A DNA stretch of 64,000 bases from Sclerotiophoma versabilis (GCA_012274445.1 JAAROD010000004.1:2232001-2296000); one strand, 5' to 3'. Numbered from the stretch's first letter, positions 1-12,293 are shown. Numbers and translations are program-made. Notes: generated from the sequence alone by a model not told the origin.

Positions 1-2737
1 AGGTTGAACCTTCGTGGAGCCAAAATCTGTGTAGTACGCAAGGTTTGGTCTGAATGGTATATCGGATCTCTTGTTTCCCGTGAGATGATCTTCGTGATCT
101 CCCGGATCGATGGACGTAGGGCTAGCCACGTGCATACAGCATTCACACTTCCATTTGCTTCACATGGCTGGGGAAATTGCGATCTGACACTCCAATCTTT
201 CGAATGGAAGAAGTTCCTTATAGTATTCAACAACATTCTCAGCTGATATCACAAACAGAAGCTTCTCCGCCTGTGATGAATACAACCAGGATGGCGAGTG
301 CACTACCGCTTCGCATGTTTGCGCTGTAGCGTCATTTTAAAAATAGTCCTTGCACCATTGGCAGCAATGACGAGATTAACTGGTGTATCTTTTTCTTAGT
401 GGTCGTTGATACTAGCATGCCAAGAAGATAGGGCACATTAAGCTGCAGCCCAGTTTTCCGTTCGCCAGTCAAGTAATGCTCTCAATGCGAGTGAAGCCGT
501 CAAATTTGATGGATCGTATCTCAAAGCGTAGCGGAACCTCGCTGTCACTAAGGCCATCGCGATCGTTGTGGCCTTTCGTGCGGATTCAGCCGGGCTACTT
601 TATGAGATATTGAGACTCAATTCGTAGCGTATCATCATCATCATCATCAACAACAACAACAACTTGAACGCCATCATGTGTTAAGAACTGGTAGTTTGGC
701 AGTTTTGTGCAACTTACGTTATTGCTCTCTGTTGTATGCCATGTTACATAGTATACAGATATAGATCTGAGATGAGAGCTTAGCGCTCATCACTTGAGAG
801 AGGTTGAGTGATAGACAATAGCGACTCCTGTTCCTCTTCCAGAGTGGAGCCGTTTACGTATGGATTAACAGCACGGCAGTTAACACCCGTGAAGCCGACC
901 TACCATGCCAAAATTACCTGTCTAACGGTCAACAGGTACGCCATGGAAAGCTCCACATTACCGAGATTTTGCGCTTTAAGCTAAGCTCCGTACTTGAATG
1001 CGGGAGATTACCATGGGTCACTAACCGTTCGTAGCTCAGCCATTTGCGCTGTTGTCGGAACCAAACTTGTGTTGGCGACTAAACAAGGCAGACGTTTGGG
1101 AGCACGATGTACTTTCTCCATATTGGCAACTACTCTACAAAGTAGACGGACTATCCAGTGGCTGGATGCGGAGAAAACAGAAGAAACGACTGGAGAGTTG
1201 CTCTGAATGGAGCTGCCAGTAGCTACTTAGAGTGGGTGAACATGTGGAGCTGGAATGATGTGCTGGCGAAGTCAAGCTCGTGCCCGCTCCATTCGATAGT
1301 TGGTAGGGGACGCAGCAGCAGAGAACCAAAAGTAGTGCATCCGAAAGATCCGCAGTCAGACTACCTTAGAAATCCTCGTTCCTTCAATGACGACTAATAC
1401 TCTTAGTACTGCGTGCTTTATGATGTATGCTGTGCTTGCTTCACTCATATGAGGCAAGCGCAGCTGCCTCGTTTCTCGGCCTCTATGCTCTCGTCTTGGA
1501 AACCGCGTCCACCAAAATGCTGCAAGTGTGATAGCAATGTTCTCTCAGAGTTATCGGAAGCTTATGCCTTCTGCCGGGGGCTGTGGCGCTGGATATCAGC
1601 TCGGTCAACGCATAGGACTGTGGTCAGACTGCAGGGAGCCGGAGAGTGTGGAAACGTGCAGAAAATGCTGGTGGAAATTAAGAGTGATACCTGCCGACTG
1701 CAGCATCCAAGTTTGTCCGATGCGACGCTCTTAAGAGACCCGAATACAGCATGAGGCGGAAGATATTACTATGAGAGACTGCAACTGGTGACTTGACGGA
1801 TGGGGCCTGGATTAAAACCTGGTAGAAGCTCAATATCAGTCTGCGAGCTCATTCAATAGATATCCCTCCTACTCTCTGATCTGTCTTCAGTAACCCTTTC
1901 CCTTATTCGACAGTATACACACGGTAACATAATTCACGGTGATTGTGTTAGGTCAGCCATCGACTATTATTACGAATTTTGGCACAGCTCGCGCACCTCT
2001 TGCATCTTAAACCTCCTTTGCCACGCTTAGAGCTGGTGCTGCCACTTTACCATCATTTTAGAAAACAGCTTTGTCACATCGAATGGTACCTGGCCGCACG
2101 GTCTCTTCCTCGAAGGCACCGTACTATCTATGGCCTTGAACAATGCACAAGTTCTTTTGTAGGCCTCCAGGAGATGCCATGTCCTCTTGATCAAGGTTGA
2201 GATAGGATGAAGCTGAAACCCATCCTACAAAATGATCAAAGATTTGCTTCTCTTCATCTGTAAACTAGCCTCATGGATTACCTCCAATAATTTTCTGTGA
2301 GTGCTGCAGCCTTGATGCCCATTATGAACCCTAACAGTGGCATGTTTAATCACGCAGGGGCATCAAAGGCGAACGTAGCATTGAAGCTCGATATCAGGTC
2401 AAAAATGTGTTTGGCGGTTAATGCTTCGGCGGTTGTCCTTTCATTGCCAACGTGTCAGCCACGATAGATGACGAAGGGCACGAAGGGGCGGCTGTATTGG
2501 TGGATGAAAAAGTCCTGACGGGAAAATACAAAGCTCAGATAGGAATTGAGGCTGCTGATGCATGAAGGAAGGTACGCGTGATTTGAGCATGACGTAGAGA
2601 CTTGGCCCGAGCTCTATTGAGCTTCCCCCGCCCCCCAACATCAGGCAATCACGACAACACCACTCTCCTCTCATCACAACAGTAGCATCGAATTCTAATC
2701 TCTCATACCAAACATCAACATTCGAACCACCATAAAT
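1..2737. other. Gene-poor stretch, no gene supported
   Basis: No reading frame here shows a recognisable domain, and none links to a neighbour through credible splice sites. Stops are frequent in all frames. The only clear structure is a compound trinucleotide repeat at 631-663. The last few hundred bases presumably hold the promoter of the small gene starting at 2738. Decayed coding DNA too old to recognise by eye cannot be excluded. Confidence 0.5.
631..663. repeat. Compound trinucleotide microsatellite (ATC)n-(AAC)n
   Basis: Six ATC units run directly into about five AAC units in non-coding DNA. Confidence 0.9.
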
Positions 2738-3153
2738 ATGTTCAACTACGTCCTCGCCGCGCTTCTTCAGCTGTCGATGTTCCTCCTTGTTGAAGCTGCA
2801 CCGGTCACCGTTCAGAGCACCAAACCGTGGCAGGCTGGTACAGGTAGCGGTACCGATTAAACAGAAGAGAAATTTCGCTAAGCTCTCACAGGTGGCGGTA
2901 TCGTCGGCTTTATCGTTCTGGTCCTAGACATCATCGCATGGAGTAAGTTATTTGGCGTAGCGCCGCTGCCGGTTACGTTCATGCATGAGCTGACATGTAT
3001 GCTACAGTTGAGATCTTCAAGTCAAACCGCCCTGTCTCTGGCAAGGTCATCTGGGCCCTCGTCGTCTTCCTCTTCCCTGTCGTCGGCATGATCATCTACT
3101 ACCTATTCTCCAACCGTCAGGCCCACAACACCTACGAGCCTATCAGCGCTTAA
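2738..3153 (+). CDS. Small membrane protein with PLDc_N-type domain
   Basis: Predicted 100 aa from three exons: 2738-2843, 2892-2942 and 3008-3153. All three junctions have GT-AG ends and correct phase. The N-terminus (MFNYVLAALLQLSMFLLVEA) looks like a signal peptide or first membrane segment. A GGGIVGFIVLVLDIIAW segment follows, then a polar turn (IEIFKSNRPVSGK), then a second hydrophobic segment (VIWALVVFLFPVVGMIIYYL). This two-helix pattern with a W-x-hydrophobic-FPVVG-x-IIY core is that of the PLDc_N family (phospholipase D/nuclease N-terminal-like), small membrane proteins of unknown function. No catalytic HKD motif is present. It is probably an endomembrane or plasma-membrane protein. 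The family assignment rests on pattern memory only. Confidence 0.75.
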
Positions 3154-3775
3154 GCTGAGTGGTCACGCGACCCGCACACATACTCCACTGCATCTGCGGT
3201 GATGGAAGGGACAATTCGTAGACGCAGTCAATTCACACTGGTAAGGGGGAGTTAATCAGTCTTGCTTTCAGGCGTGCGCCCATTATGCGTGATAGCTAAA
3301 GGAGTTGGTGGTTGGTTCACATCCTAGAATGTTCTTTTGGCACCATCGATGAGCATGTGATGTTAGATCTATGCGATCATAGTTCAATTTTCATCTTCAC
3401 GAATTAGTACGAAACTGATATTCGCTGCTTCTCTTCCCTTATGCACTCTGAGTGAGTACCTGCCCTGCGCCCCACCCACAGACGGATACGAAAGCCCAGA
3501 ACAGTCAGGACATTTTGAAGCTATAACTCCAAGTGAGGTTGGTGAGAACAAGAACAAGCTCATGCTATGGTGTTTCGCAGTAACGATGAGCTACATCCTT
3601 CAGGCGTACCGCGGTCGAGGAGCCTACAGTGGGATTCGGTGATAGCGGCAGCCTGGCCAATCAAAGCGAGCCAACATCGGACATAAGCTTGCAGGCAGTT
3701 GACTGTCAATGATCTCGTAAATTCCCGTACAGCTCTGCTTCTGCTCCTCTTGTTGTTACAACCTCCAACATCCTT
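3154..3775. other. Intergenic region upstream of the Zn2Cys6 regulator
   Basis: No coding signal seen. It must contain the 3' end of the small membrane-protein gene and the promoter of the regulator starting at 3776. Confidence 0.5.
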
Positions 3776-6032
3776 ATGACAGACACCACTAGAAGACGGA
3801 GGCGGCCTGCAATGTAGGTTCAACAGACAGTAACTCTCAACGCTCTGACAGCGCTAATGCCCCATTAGCTCTTGCACTCTGTGCAGACGGCGCAAGATAC
3901 GCTGTGATAAGGAAACGCCTTGCAGCAATTGCGTTCGCTCAAGAAACGCACTATGTGTATATGAAACCAACCCACACCCAGTACCCGGTCACATCGTTGC
4001 CATTGCACCTGCACCGGCCGCCAGCAACGCTACCAACACTGCTGCCACACTATCTCCGCAGAGCTCCAACACCGCCTCGATATCAACCGACCAGACAGCA
4101 ATGGATCTGGAGTCCATGAAGCTAAGGATACGGGAGCTAGAAGAACAGCTTTCCCGAGTCAGCACACCCGCCTCCTCAGCCCCATCTGTCAGTTCGAAGC
4201 CCATGGACTCATCTCCTTCTCGCAGTACCGACCAAGTGAAGTCTACACTAAGTGGGATATTCGACGTTGTTCAGGAAAGCCGGCTATTCGGCCAAGCTCA
4301 AGCCGTTGTCCGTAGTGTGGCCCACAAGAACCGAGTGTTCGGGCAAAGCCACTGGATCTCAAGTTTCACACTCTTCCGAGACATTATCGAGATGATCGAA
4401 CCCTATCTGAGAGGTGACTCTCCGAAGATGCTCTCTGGTGTACAGCAAGCAAAAAAGTTAGCGCGGACAATCAAGGCGCAGCGCGCACCGCACTGGCCAA
4501 TTGCACCTACATTGGATATACCTCCCAAGCATGTCTGTGACGTGCTTGTGGATGGCTACCTCCGCACTATCGAGACATTGTATCGTATTTTGCATATACC
4601 TACTTTTCGAAAGGAATACGAAGCCAGCTGGGAGACTGGTGCGCAACTTAACACTGGCTTCATGGTGCAACTGAAGCTAGTACTGGCCATTGGAGCAACG
4701 CTGTACGATTCAACATTCTCTTTGCGCACTGAAGCTACGCGTTGGGTCTATGAGGCACAATCTTGGCTCATGTCACCAGCCTTCAAATCTAAGCTTGGAG
4801 TCTGCTTCCTGCAGAACAACATCCTCATATTGCTTGCTCGTGAGCTGGTTGACGTCGGTGGTGAGCTGATTTGGATCTCTGCTGGTGCTGTAGTGCGATC
4901 TGCAGTATACATGGGCTTACATAAGGATCCAGCTCAGCTGCGAAACCTATCGATCCTCGATGCTGAGATGAGACGAAGGATATGGAACACTATCCTCGAG
5001 ATCTCGCTGCAGTCCAGTCTTGTCTCTGGTGGACCTTGCTTCATCTCACTAAACGAATTCGACACCCAACCGCCTGGTAATTTCGACGATGCAGACCTGG
5101 ATGCAACAGATCCAACTTCCAAAACATCAAGCCACTATACCCAAAGTTCCATTGCGATAGCTCTCAGACAGACCCTGCCGGCTCGCCTTGCTGTCGTAAA
5201 ATTTCTCAACGATCTCTTCTCTGCGGGAACCTACGAAGAAACACTCAGACTCGATGGTGACCTCCGTTCGGCTTATAAGGACGTACGGCGCAAGCTTCAA
5301 TCATATTCTACCAGTGCTCAGTCAACACCAAAGCAATTTGAGCTGGAAGCAGTCGACTTTGTGCTGCATCGGTACATATCGTCTCTCCATGTGCCTTTCT
5401 TCTCGGCATCACTGCAGGGGGCTACTTATGCATACACAAGGAAGACTATTGTCGAGTCTTCGCTCAAACTGTGGTCATTGGCAGGTTCATCCCGTGCGAT
5501 TATTGGCAATCCATCATTCCCTTACACTGAGGGTGATCTTCCAAGACTGTGCAGATGCGGCTCTGGTTTCTTTCGTGCTTTTGCCTTCCAATCGGCGTCT
5601 CTACTAGGCGTCGAGCTACGCGCCTTGTACCAAGAGGACAGCATCAGTGAGATAAGCATACGTCCTGATCTTATCAACATAGTCGAAGACGCTGCAGACT
5701 GGTACCTGAGTTGCATCAGGGCTGGTGAAACAGGCATAAAGGGGTACATGCTACTCAGCATATTGTCTGCACAGATCGACGCGCTCAAACGAAATGTTGC
5801 CAGTAAGGATGAGATGTCTCTGATACTTGTCCGGGCATCAGAGGATGCAGAGGCACGATGCCTGCCTTTACTTGAAGAACTAGCAGGCTGTAGACAGCCT
5901 AGCGAAGATGTTGATTCATATGTCAACATGGACTTCCAACAGTCGGCGGGATTTTTGGAGGACTGGGATACACTCATGGCAGATGTCTTCAATTTTGGAG
6001 CCGAAGAATCGTTCGACGCCTTTCTTACATGA
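3776..6032 (+). CDS. Zn2Cys6 fungal transcription factor
   Basis: Predicted 733 aa from two exons (3776-3813 and 3869-6032). The short first exon encodes MTDTTRRRRRPAI and joins in phase to a complete zinc binuclear cluster, C15-x2-C-x6-C-x5-C-x2-C-x7-C42 (CTLCRRRKIRCDKETPC...). Starting at the methionine at 4101 would lose the DNA-binding domain, so the upstream start is preferred. A coiled-coil segment (LESMKLRIRELEEQL, about residues 93-107) follows a Ser/Thr/Ala-rich linker and would mediate dimerisation. The middle region (about residues 240-450) matches the fungal-specific TF domain (Fungal_trans), including the RRRIWNTILEISLQ stretch. The C-terminus is acidic and may be an activation domain. 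It should be a nuclear regulator; the target genes are unknown, because no co-regulated cluster adjoins it. Confidence 0.9.
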
Positions 6033-7552
6033 TGAGAGCGCATCGTTTCTTAACCCCGATTACATGATTGTTCACCAAGGGCATGGTCAACCGATCGCGT
6101 CCGACCCGAAAATCGCAAAATCTGCCTCAGCACGATTCACTACATCCATTGAATGTCACCATTCCAATGCAACCAAATGCTAAGCCTGTTTCTTGGCATA
6201 AGTGGCCGATCTTCATCACTGTACCGTATCAGCTTTGCTTTCTAGCAAGGCCAATACCTTCAAGGCGCGCACTCACCGGCTCAGGTATCCTCGAGCCTGC
6301 TGACTGTGGAGGGCAAAGCAAGTAGTTTACAGCTTGACAGCCGAACAATCAACATGCGCAAAAATTGCAGGTCCTTCGCATGTTATGCCGTTGTCTTGCA
6401 AGACTAACATATAATAACAATCTGACTCGGAAATCATGTAGGTGCTCAATGTGCATGCGTATCCAATGCCAGTCAATCGTCACGGTGAGCATCAATCTTC
6501 GTACGAGCATGTTAAGACTTGAAATCCATAGCTGTAAGTATCTTCAAAACGGATCCGAGTCAAAATCAGAGTACAAAGACAACTCATCCAGGTCGCGATG
6601 CAAATTTACCCCTGCATACGGCTGGAGGAACGTGGAACCATCCTCTGTTCCTACTTCGATTAAAATATACCTCCAAGCCAGGTGCTCGTCTTTCGCCCTG
6701 AGCTACATATACAATCTCCGAAGCTTTGGGTCATTGTTTTCTTTTGCCTCGACATTTCCTGTCTCAATGTTGGGGAAGTTTATTCGAGATTCGCGAGTCT
6801 TTTCTGCACCAATGGCAGAGTACTTGATTCCGTACCATTTTGTCTCAGGAAGACTGAAGGCGGAAAAAATATTATCGAAGGAGGATCTTGTGGGTGCAGT
6901 CCGAGCGCGACCAGTTCTAACAGTACTCAAACCTTCAAGGTTAGGCCGATGCCGTTCCAAGGCCTGGTCGAAATATTGACTGTGCTCAGCGTAAATCTTC
7001 CTAATATAGATATCCTAGAGATGCGAGATAGATCACTTCAATATAGTTGAATATGACGGGCTGAGCTCCGATAGTCGGAATTTTGCGTCGAAACTCGAAC
7101 ACCTGCAGGGCGTGCCTCCTCAAATAGAATATTGGGTAGGAGATTAGAAGGATTGTCCCAGTGGAATATACCCTCTTTCATCTTTGTGGTGATGGAGGAC
7201 GAATGGTAGTGGAATATCCCAACGTTGAAGGGTGTAGAACGCGTCTGCTAGCGTCAACGAGCAATGCGTCTTGCTTTTGAATCGGGCACCGGAAGCCTCG
7301 CTTGACATTGGGCACATTCTTTTCGTTGCGAGCTCGAAGTATCACATGCTGGTTAGTGTTCACTAAGTCAATAGGTCCCTTGCGCTCATAGGTTGACCGT
7401 TTATCCGCCGCAGCTTCAGCTAGCGTCGGTCCGCTTGGTTCAACTGGCCAATCATGACATCATGATCAGCTCGGCTGCACTTTCCCACGGAGCAGCGCAG
7501 TGCCCAACGTTCCTGACCGCTACCACCATTCAGATCAGTATGTCCTGATAAC
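6033..7552. other. Intergenic 1.5 kb with possible decayed minus-strand coding DNA
   Basis: No intact gene seen. The minus strand between about 7023 and 6544 holds coding-like sequence, listed separately. Downstream of 6032 lies the regulator's 3' region; before 7553 lies the promoter of the F-box gene. Confidence 0.45.
6544..7023 (-). pseudogene. Possible gene remnant or unrecognised exon pair
   Basis: On the minus strand a long open segment (about 7011 to 6703) reads through residues such as IRKIYAEHSQYFDQALERHR and LPETKWYGIKYSAIG. It meets one TAG and continues in the same frame to WRYILIEVGTEDGSTF and an acidic end (DELSLYSDFDSDPF) before TGA at 6544. A 42-nt GT-AG intron could remove the TAG without changing frame, so this may be a live C-terminal exon pair. 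I could not find a convincing 5' end: candidate upstream frames near 7050-7363 are broken. The family is not recognised. It may be part of a dead gene. Confidence 0.3.
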
Positions 7553-9004
7553 ATGGGCAGCCTTCTGTCCACGTCGCAACCGACTCCGGAGTGGAAGTCA
7601 GAAGCGCAGTTCGTAATGGAGTCCTCTTGCTTCTGCGTTATCTGCGGGTCGCCGTTCGATCTCGAGGGCGAAGTGTACAACCTGGACGTCGGAGCAGCCC
7701 GCTACAAGGTGAACATGGCGTTCCTATAGTCGAATCTTGCTAGCTCACATTGCTTAGTGGATGCGAAACCATCGCCTCATTGGCAGTAGACATGATATTC
7801 ATCATCACAACTTGGCAGGCCTGTCAGAAGAAGATTTCCAGTATGTGTGACTTTGCATATGAGCTTGCACGTAGTGACACTTAATCAGCTCTGCATGCTA
7901 TAACACCTCAGATAGTAGCGATGTCTTTTTATCTGCAAGAGCGACATGGGATGAAGGGAATGACCAGCTTTTCCACATCGATGGGCTCTACCCTGATACG
8001 AATATTCCATACACGATCATATTCAATGCTATGCAGCAGATTGGAGAGCATGACACGGTCTTTCCTTTGCACGAGGACTGTCTGCAGATCAGCCGCCGCG
8101 CCATTGAACATGTTAAGCCAACCTTGCCAGGGGCTCGAAAATTATCAAGTTTGTCAGTCCTGAACACAATCTTACAATCTCGATACCGGGACAATGTAAA
8201 ATGCAATAAACCTGATGATCTGGTTGCGAGGAACGACCTCTTCGATCTTTGTACCGCGACAGACATGAACGAACCCCGGAGTGTAGTAGGCTTATCTCTC
8301 TTAGAATGGTGGGCCGGCGAATATGAGGTGCGCAATCGTATGTCGATGATGCTTCTGAGCTGACTTGTATACAGAAGTTCTACACGGATCCCGTCAGCGT
8401 ACCAAGCCTCACCACATGCGTTCTGGCTTTACTCCAAGACACTACCGCCCCTAAAGCTTGTCAATCGTTGTATCCACTGCCAACTCGAGCACTCAGTGCA
8501 ATGGAGCGGCTACCCACGGAATTGTTAGATCGTATTAGCACTCATCTCTCAGCTTATACGGCCCTCTCATTGCATCGTACGTCCAGGACGCTGGCAATGA
8601 AAGTGCCGCTGGACAATAAGTTCTGGCGAGAAAGCATCATAAGCGAGAACGCTCTGCCGTATCTTTGGGACCTCGATGTGAAAGAGCTTGGCAAGCGATC
8701 TCGAGAGCATTTAGAAGCTTCAAGTAATCCAGATGAAATATGGGACTGGAGAGCGGTGGGACAGCTGCTAGCAACGAAGCATTTCCCATTGAAGAGTTCA
8801 GATCCAAGGATCGCCGAGTTTCCGAATGGCCTCTGGAACCGGCGAAGGATATGGAGCATTGTCGAACAGGCTTACCGACGCGAATTATTCAAACCCTCGG
8901 TCAGAGACCACAATGCCAGTGTCCCTGAGCAGCGCAATCGCCGCGAGCCAGTTTTCGACTGGCAACTAGAGGAAATCATGGAAGATCTTGGGCATTACTC
9001 ATGA
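7553..9004 (+). CDS. F-box protein with N-terminal Cys motif
   Basis: Predicted 435 aa from four exons (7553-7708, 7758-7840, 7889-8327, 8375-9004), all in phase. The N-terminal part carries FCVICGSPFD (C-x2-C near residues 29-32), a feature of a large fungal family of F-box-like proteins. The F-box itself lies at about residues 270-310 (ERLPTELLDRISTHLSAYTA, then LHRTSRTLAMK and FWRE). Family knowledge: the F-box binds Skp1, making the protein a candidate substrate receptor of an SCF ubiquitin ligase. The substrate is unknown; no LRR, WD40 or Kelch repeats are visible. The gene ends 19 bp before the end of the opposite-strand spherulin-4-like gene, so the 3' UTRs must overlap. Confidence 0.8.
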
Positions 9005-9023
9005 GAGAGTCCACGATCCTCTA

Positions 9024-10299
9024 TTACCAGATCAGATTGAGCCACTGTTCCCACAGTGAACCGTACCCGCCATACACATTCTCCGCCAAATCGGTAATGT
9101 AGAGCCACTCAACGCTTCGCCTTACACTGTCAACCGCCTTTCGTAGACGTACATTGCCAATGTTTGACGGCGTTGAATGTACCAGCATCCCAAAATTCTG
9201 CCTGTGCAAGTTATGCTGTTCCAGCTCCGTTACACTGTTCCTCAGTTGCTCGCGACCTGGCAGATCCGAGTATGCGCCCTCAAACATGACGATGATATCC
9301 GTCCTGTATCGCACCAGCCCAACATCTGGCACACGTCCCGGATTATGCACTACCAGCTTGGGCTCCGAGAATCCTTCAGAATGCCGCACTGTAGCACTGA
9401 TGTTTCTGAGATACTCCCTAGCATTACCTTCGTCTTTATACGGTGTTTGGTCGAAGAAGATGCCGTTGAGTCTCAGGTCCTGAAATCTAGACCACCCACT
9501 ATACGTCGCTATTTCCGAGCGGACAGTAGCGTTATCGCGGGCGCCACGGTCGATGCGGATGTAGCCCAGAGTCTGTACGTGGGGATAGACTCCCAAGTTA
9601 TTGAGGACGTCAACATACTCTGTGCTTGGCCGAGTGCCGTTCCCTGGTCCGTCATCCGGGTTGATGATGACATTGAACTTGATGTCTTGGTGTTGTACGA
9701 CGCTTCGAGCTGTCAGTGTCATTCTTTTCAACCTTGAAATAAATGTAAGAGACATACGCATCATACAACCGATTCCATGATCCAGTATCCGGAAACGCAT
9801 TCGAAGGCACAAGCACGTTGACCGGCAACTGCACAATGAACCTCTGTGCTATGACAGCGACAAGCGGTACCCCCACAACAATCAGAAACGCCAGTGTGAG
9901 AGTCACCGAAAGAGCCAGTGCACGATCATCTATATTCCAACGTGTAACGCGGAACTTTCTCTTCTCGATCGACTGCAATCTGCATTGTTTGTAGTATGCG
10001 GCAAGAGCCCTCGACTGCCGATTCTCAGGATGTGGGCGCGTAGGCCGTTCTGCAACGATGACGGCTGGCTTGAGAGGCGTGATTTTATCTTTGTCTTCAA
10101 ACTCGTCTTGGTCTTGGGAGTAGATTGAGCTCGCTGGTCGAATTGTCAACGGTATCGAGACTGGGCGTGATAAGCGTTTGTTATTGCGGCCAGGGATGGC
10201 GAGGCTGAAGGGACTGGAGACGTTGCGGTTTGTGATTGATTCACGATTAGAGCTGAAGGATGTCATGACAGTGAGACTTGGCTTGTTTGGGGAGGCCAT
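9024..10299 (-). CDS. Spherulin-4-like membrane-anchored protein
   Basis: The N-terminal exon (from 10299) encodes a Ser/Arg-rich cytoplasmic-type region and one strong transmembrane segment (LALSVTLTLAFLIVVGVPLV). An extracellular domain follows with spherulation-specific family 4 motifs: VNVLVPSNAFPDTGSWNRLY, FNVIINPDDGPG, a YIRIDRGARDN stretch and LNGIFFDQTP. These resemble the family's conserved Pro/Asp-Gly-Trp and GIFFDE elements. The two parts are in different frames. They join without loss only by removing 9733-9757 (25 nt, GTATGT...CAAG) or the 34-nt version to an AAAG acceptor, both unusually short introns; otherwise this is a frameshift. A methionine 28 codons upstream (10383) is an alternative start. 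The function of spherulin-4 proteins is not settled; secreted members are thought to act at the cell surface. Confidence 0.7.
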
Positions 10300-10847
10300 T
10301 GGTTCGGTATTCAGACTTGAGAGTCTCAGAAGATGCAGCAAGTTGTTCACGTTGAAGGCATCCACTACATTCCTCGCTTCCAAGGCAACACCAGGCTATG
10401 GGATCACCTAGATGCCAATTGGCAGTTTCCGTAGCTATGTTAAGTTCAAATTATCTGCGATTGTATCCCTCTCAGCGCTGCATGTTCCAAACGCTCAATC
10501 GTCTCTGCAACTGTATACTGGCTGTGAACGCCCATAACCTGATGATACAGAAGGATGATGACCCGCATGCATCACAAGCAGAGCTATTAATACCGCAATA
10601 GAACTCTGAGTTCCTCGATCGTCCTGCAAATTCACCTACAAATACTACGTATTGGCGTTTGTGAGGACAAAGTCGACGTGATACTGTTGATGCTCAAGGC
10701 TAGGAGTGGAGCGAACACTGCACGCTAGTACCAATCGGCGGCACTAGCAAAATCCGTAAGCGAGGCCGCCCAGCACTTCCCACAGAACTTCAAGCTGAAT
10801 TCATTCGCAACCTCCGTCGACATCGCTAACCCACAGCAACCTCCAAG
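10300..10847. other. Divergent intergenic region, spherulin-like/uL6
   Basis: The spherulin-like gene starts at 10299 on the minus strand and the ribosomal protein gene at 10848 on the plus strand, so this stretch must hold both promoters. No ORF with domain content was seen. Confidence 0.5.
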
Positions 10848-11685
10848 ATGAAGTACATGTACGTCTCCCACCCGAACTGCACCTCCGGATCGCTGCGCCG
10901 CGAAATTCTCGCACCCTCGAAATCCGATGTCTGGCCGCAATCCCAACGATCCACGCCAGCGCACCTGCGACACATTGAAGATGCATGAACGGGACTGACA
11001 ATTGCGCAACAGCCACTCTGAGGAATTGCTCGAGATCCCCGAGGGGGTCAAGGTCACTATCAAGACCAGGAACGTTGTCGTTGAGGGTGGGCACCCAAAT
11101 ACTGCACATGCGCAAGAACCCAATTGACAATTCCAGGTCCCCGTGGCAAGCTCGAGAAGTCCCTCGGTCACTTGGCTGTCTCGTTCACCCACCCCAAGAA
11201 GGACCTCATCAAGATTGAGCTTCACCACGGCTCGCGCAAGAGCGTCGCTACCCTCCGCACCGTCCGCACCCTCATCAACAACCTGATCATCGGTGTCACC
11301 AAGGGCTACAAGTACAAGATGCGCTACGTCTACGCCCATTTCCCCATCAACGTCAACATCGAGAAGAACGCCGAGACCGACCAGTTCGAGGTTGAGATCA
11401 GGAACTTCATTGGCGAGAAGCTTGTGCGCAGGGTGGTCATGAGGCCCGGTGTGAACGTCGAGGCATCGAAGAACCAGAAGGATGAGCTGCAGCTCTCCGG
11501 AAACGTAAGCGTGCTCTTGGAGCTTACTATGGTTCAGCCTGCTAACGGACGTCTAGTCCCTCGAGGATGTTTCCCAGTCAGCCGCCGACATCCAGCAGAT
11601 TTGCAAGGTCCGCAACAAGGATATCCGAAAGTTCTTGGACGGTCTTTACGTCTCGGAGCGCGGCAACATCGACGACGACGCTTAA
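10848..11685 (+). CDS. RPL9: 60S ribosomal protein L9 (uL6)
   Basis: Predicted 193 aa, the usual length for eukaryotic uL6, from four exons (10848-10858, 11013-11086, 11137-11504, 11557-11685). The first exon is only 11 nt (MKYI), followed by a 154-nt intron; short leader exons before a long intron are common in fungal ribosomal protein genes. The N-terminus reads MKYIHSEELLEIPEGVKV, and EGPRGKLEKSLGHLAVSF and YKMRYVYAHFPINVN are classic L9 signatures. It belongs to the large cytosolic subunit near the sarcin-ricin loop and factor-binding region. Codon usage is C-ending and biased, as expected for a highly expressed gene. Confidence 0.97.
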
Positions 11686-12293
11686 GCGATGTGCGGGAGT
11701 ACGGCTTGATTCTTTCACGGGCATATGAACGACTACGAGTGTCTTTGCATCACGGACTGCGGTCGGCGCCTTGGGGGATAAACTTCAAAACTGATGTTCA
11801 ATACCATCACACCGTCGAAAAGACGGAAACCCAACTGCGCACACTAGCCCACACTAGTACCTCTGACTGGTGATACTTGCAGTTGTGACCATTTTTGACG
11901 TCTTGAGCCATGTCACTAATCATTCGAAGCAAGCGACAACAGTTAGACTCAGCACAAATGTTTCCTGCCTTCGGCCGAGCAACGTTCGTAAACGCAGATC
12001 CGAAGCCGCGGACCCATCAGGCACTTCCACATTTGCATGCAACTCGTGCTTGGCGGCCCGACACCCCGCTGCACCACCATCATCGATTACCGGTAAATGC
12101 CTCGTATCACCGTAAAGGCCGTGTGCAGGCGGTATGCACAGTAATCCAGTCGTCGCTAACTGCCTACTCAAGCAACATGATTACCCGTGCACACAATTAT
12201 AAGTTGATTAAGCCGCCGACGATGATAGTGGGCAATCACAACACCTTTCCTCAACCTGTGCCTATCTGATTTCTTGCATCGCCTTACGCAATA
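11686..12293. other. Intergenic region, no gene seen
   Basis: 3' region of the uL6 gene and promoter of the aldo/keto reductase gene. No supported coding sequence. Confidence 0.5.
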
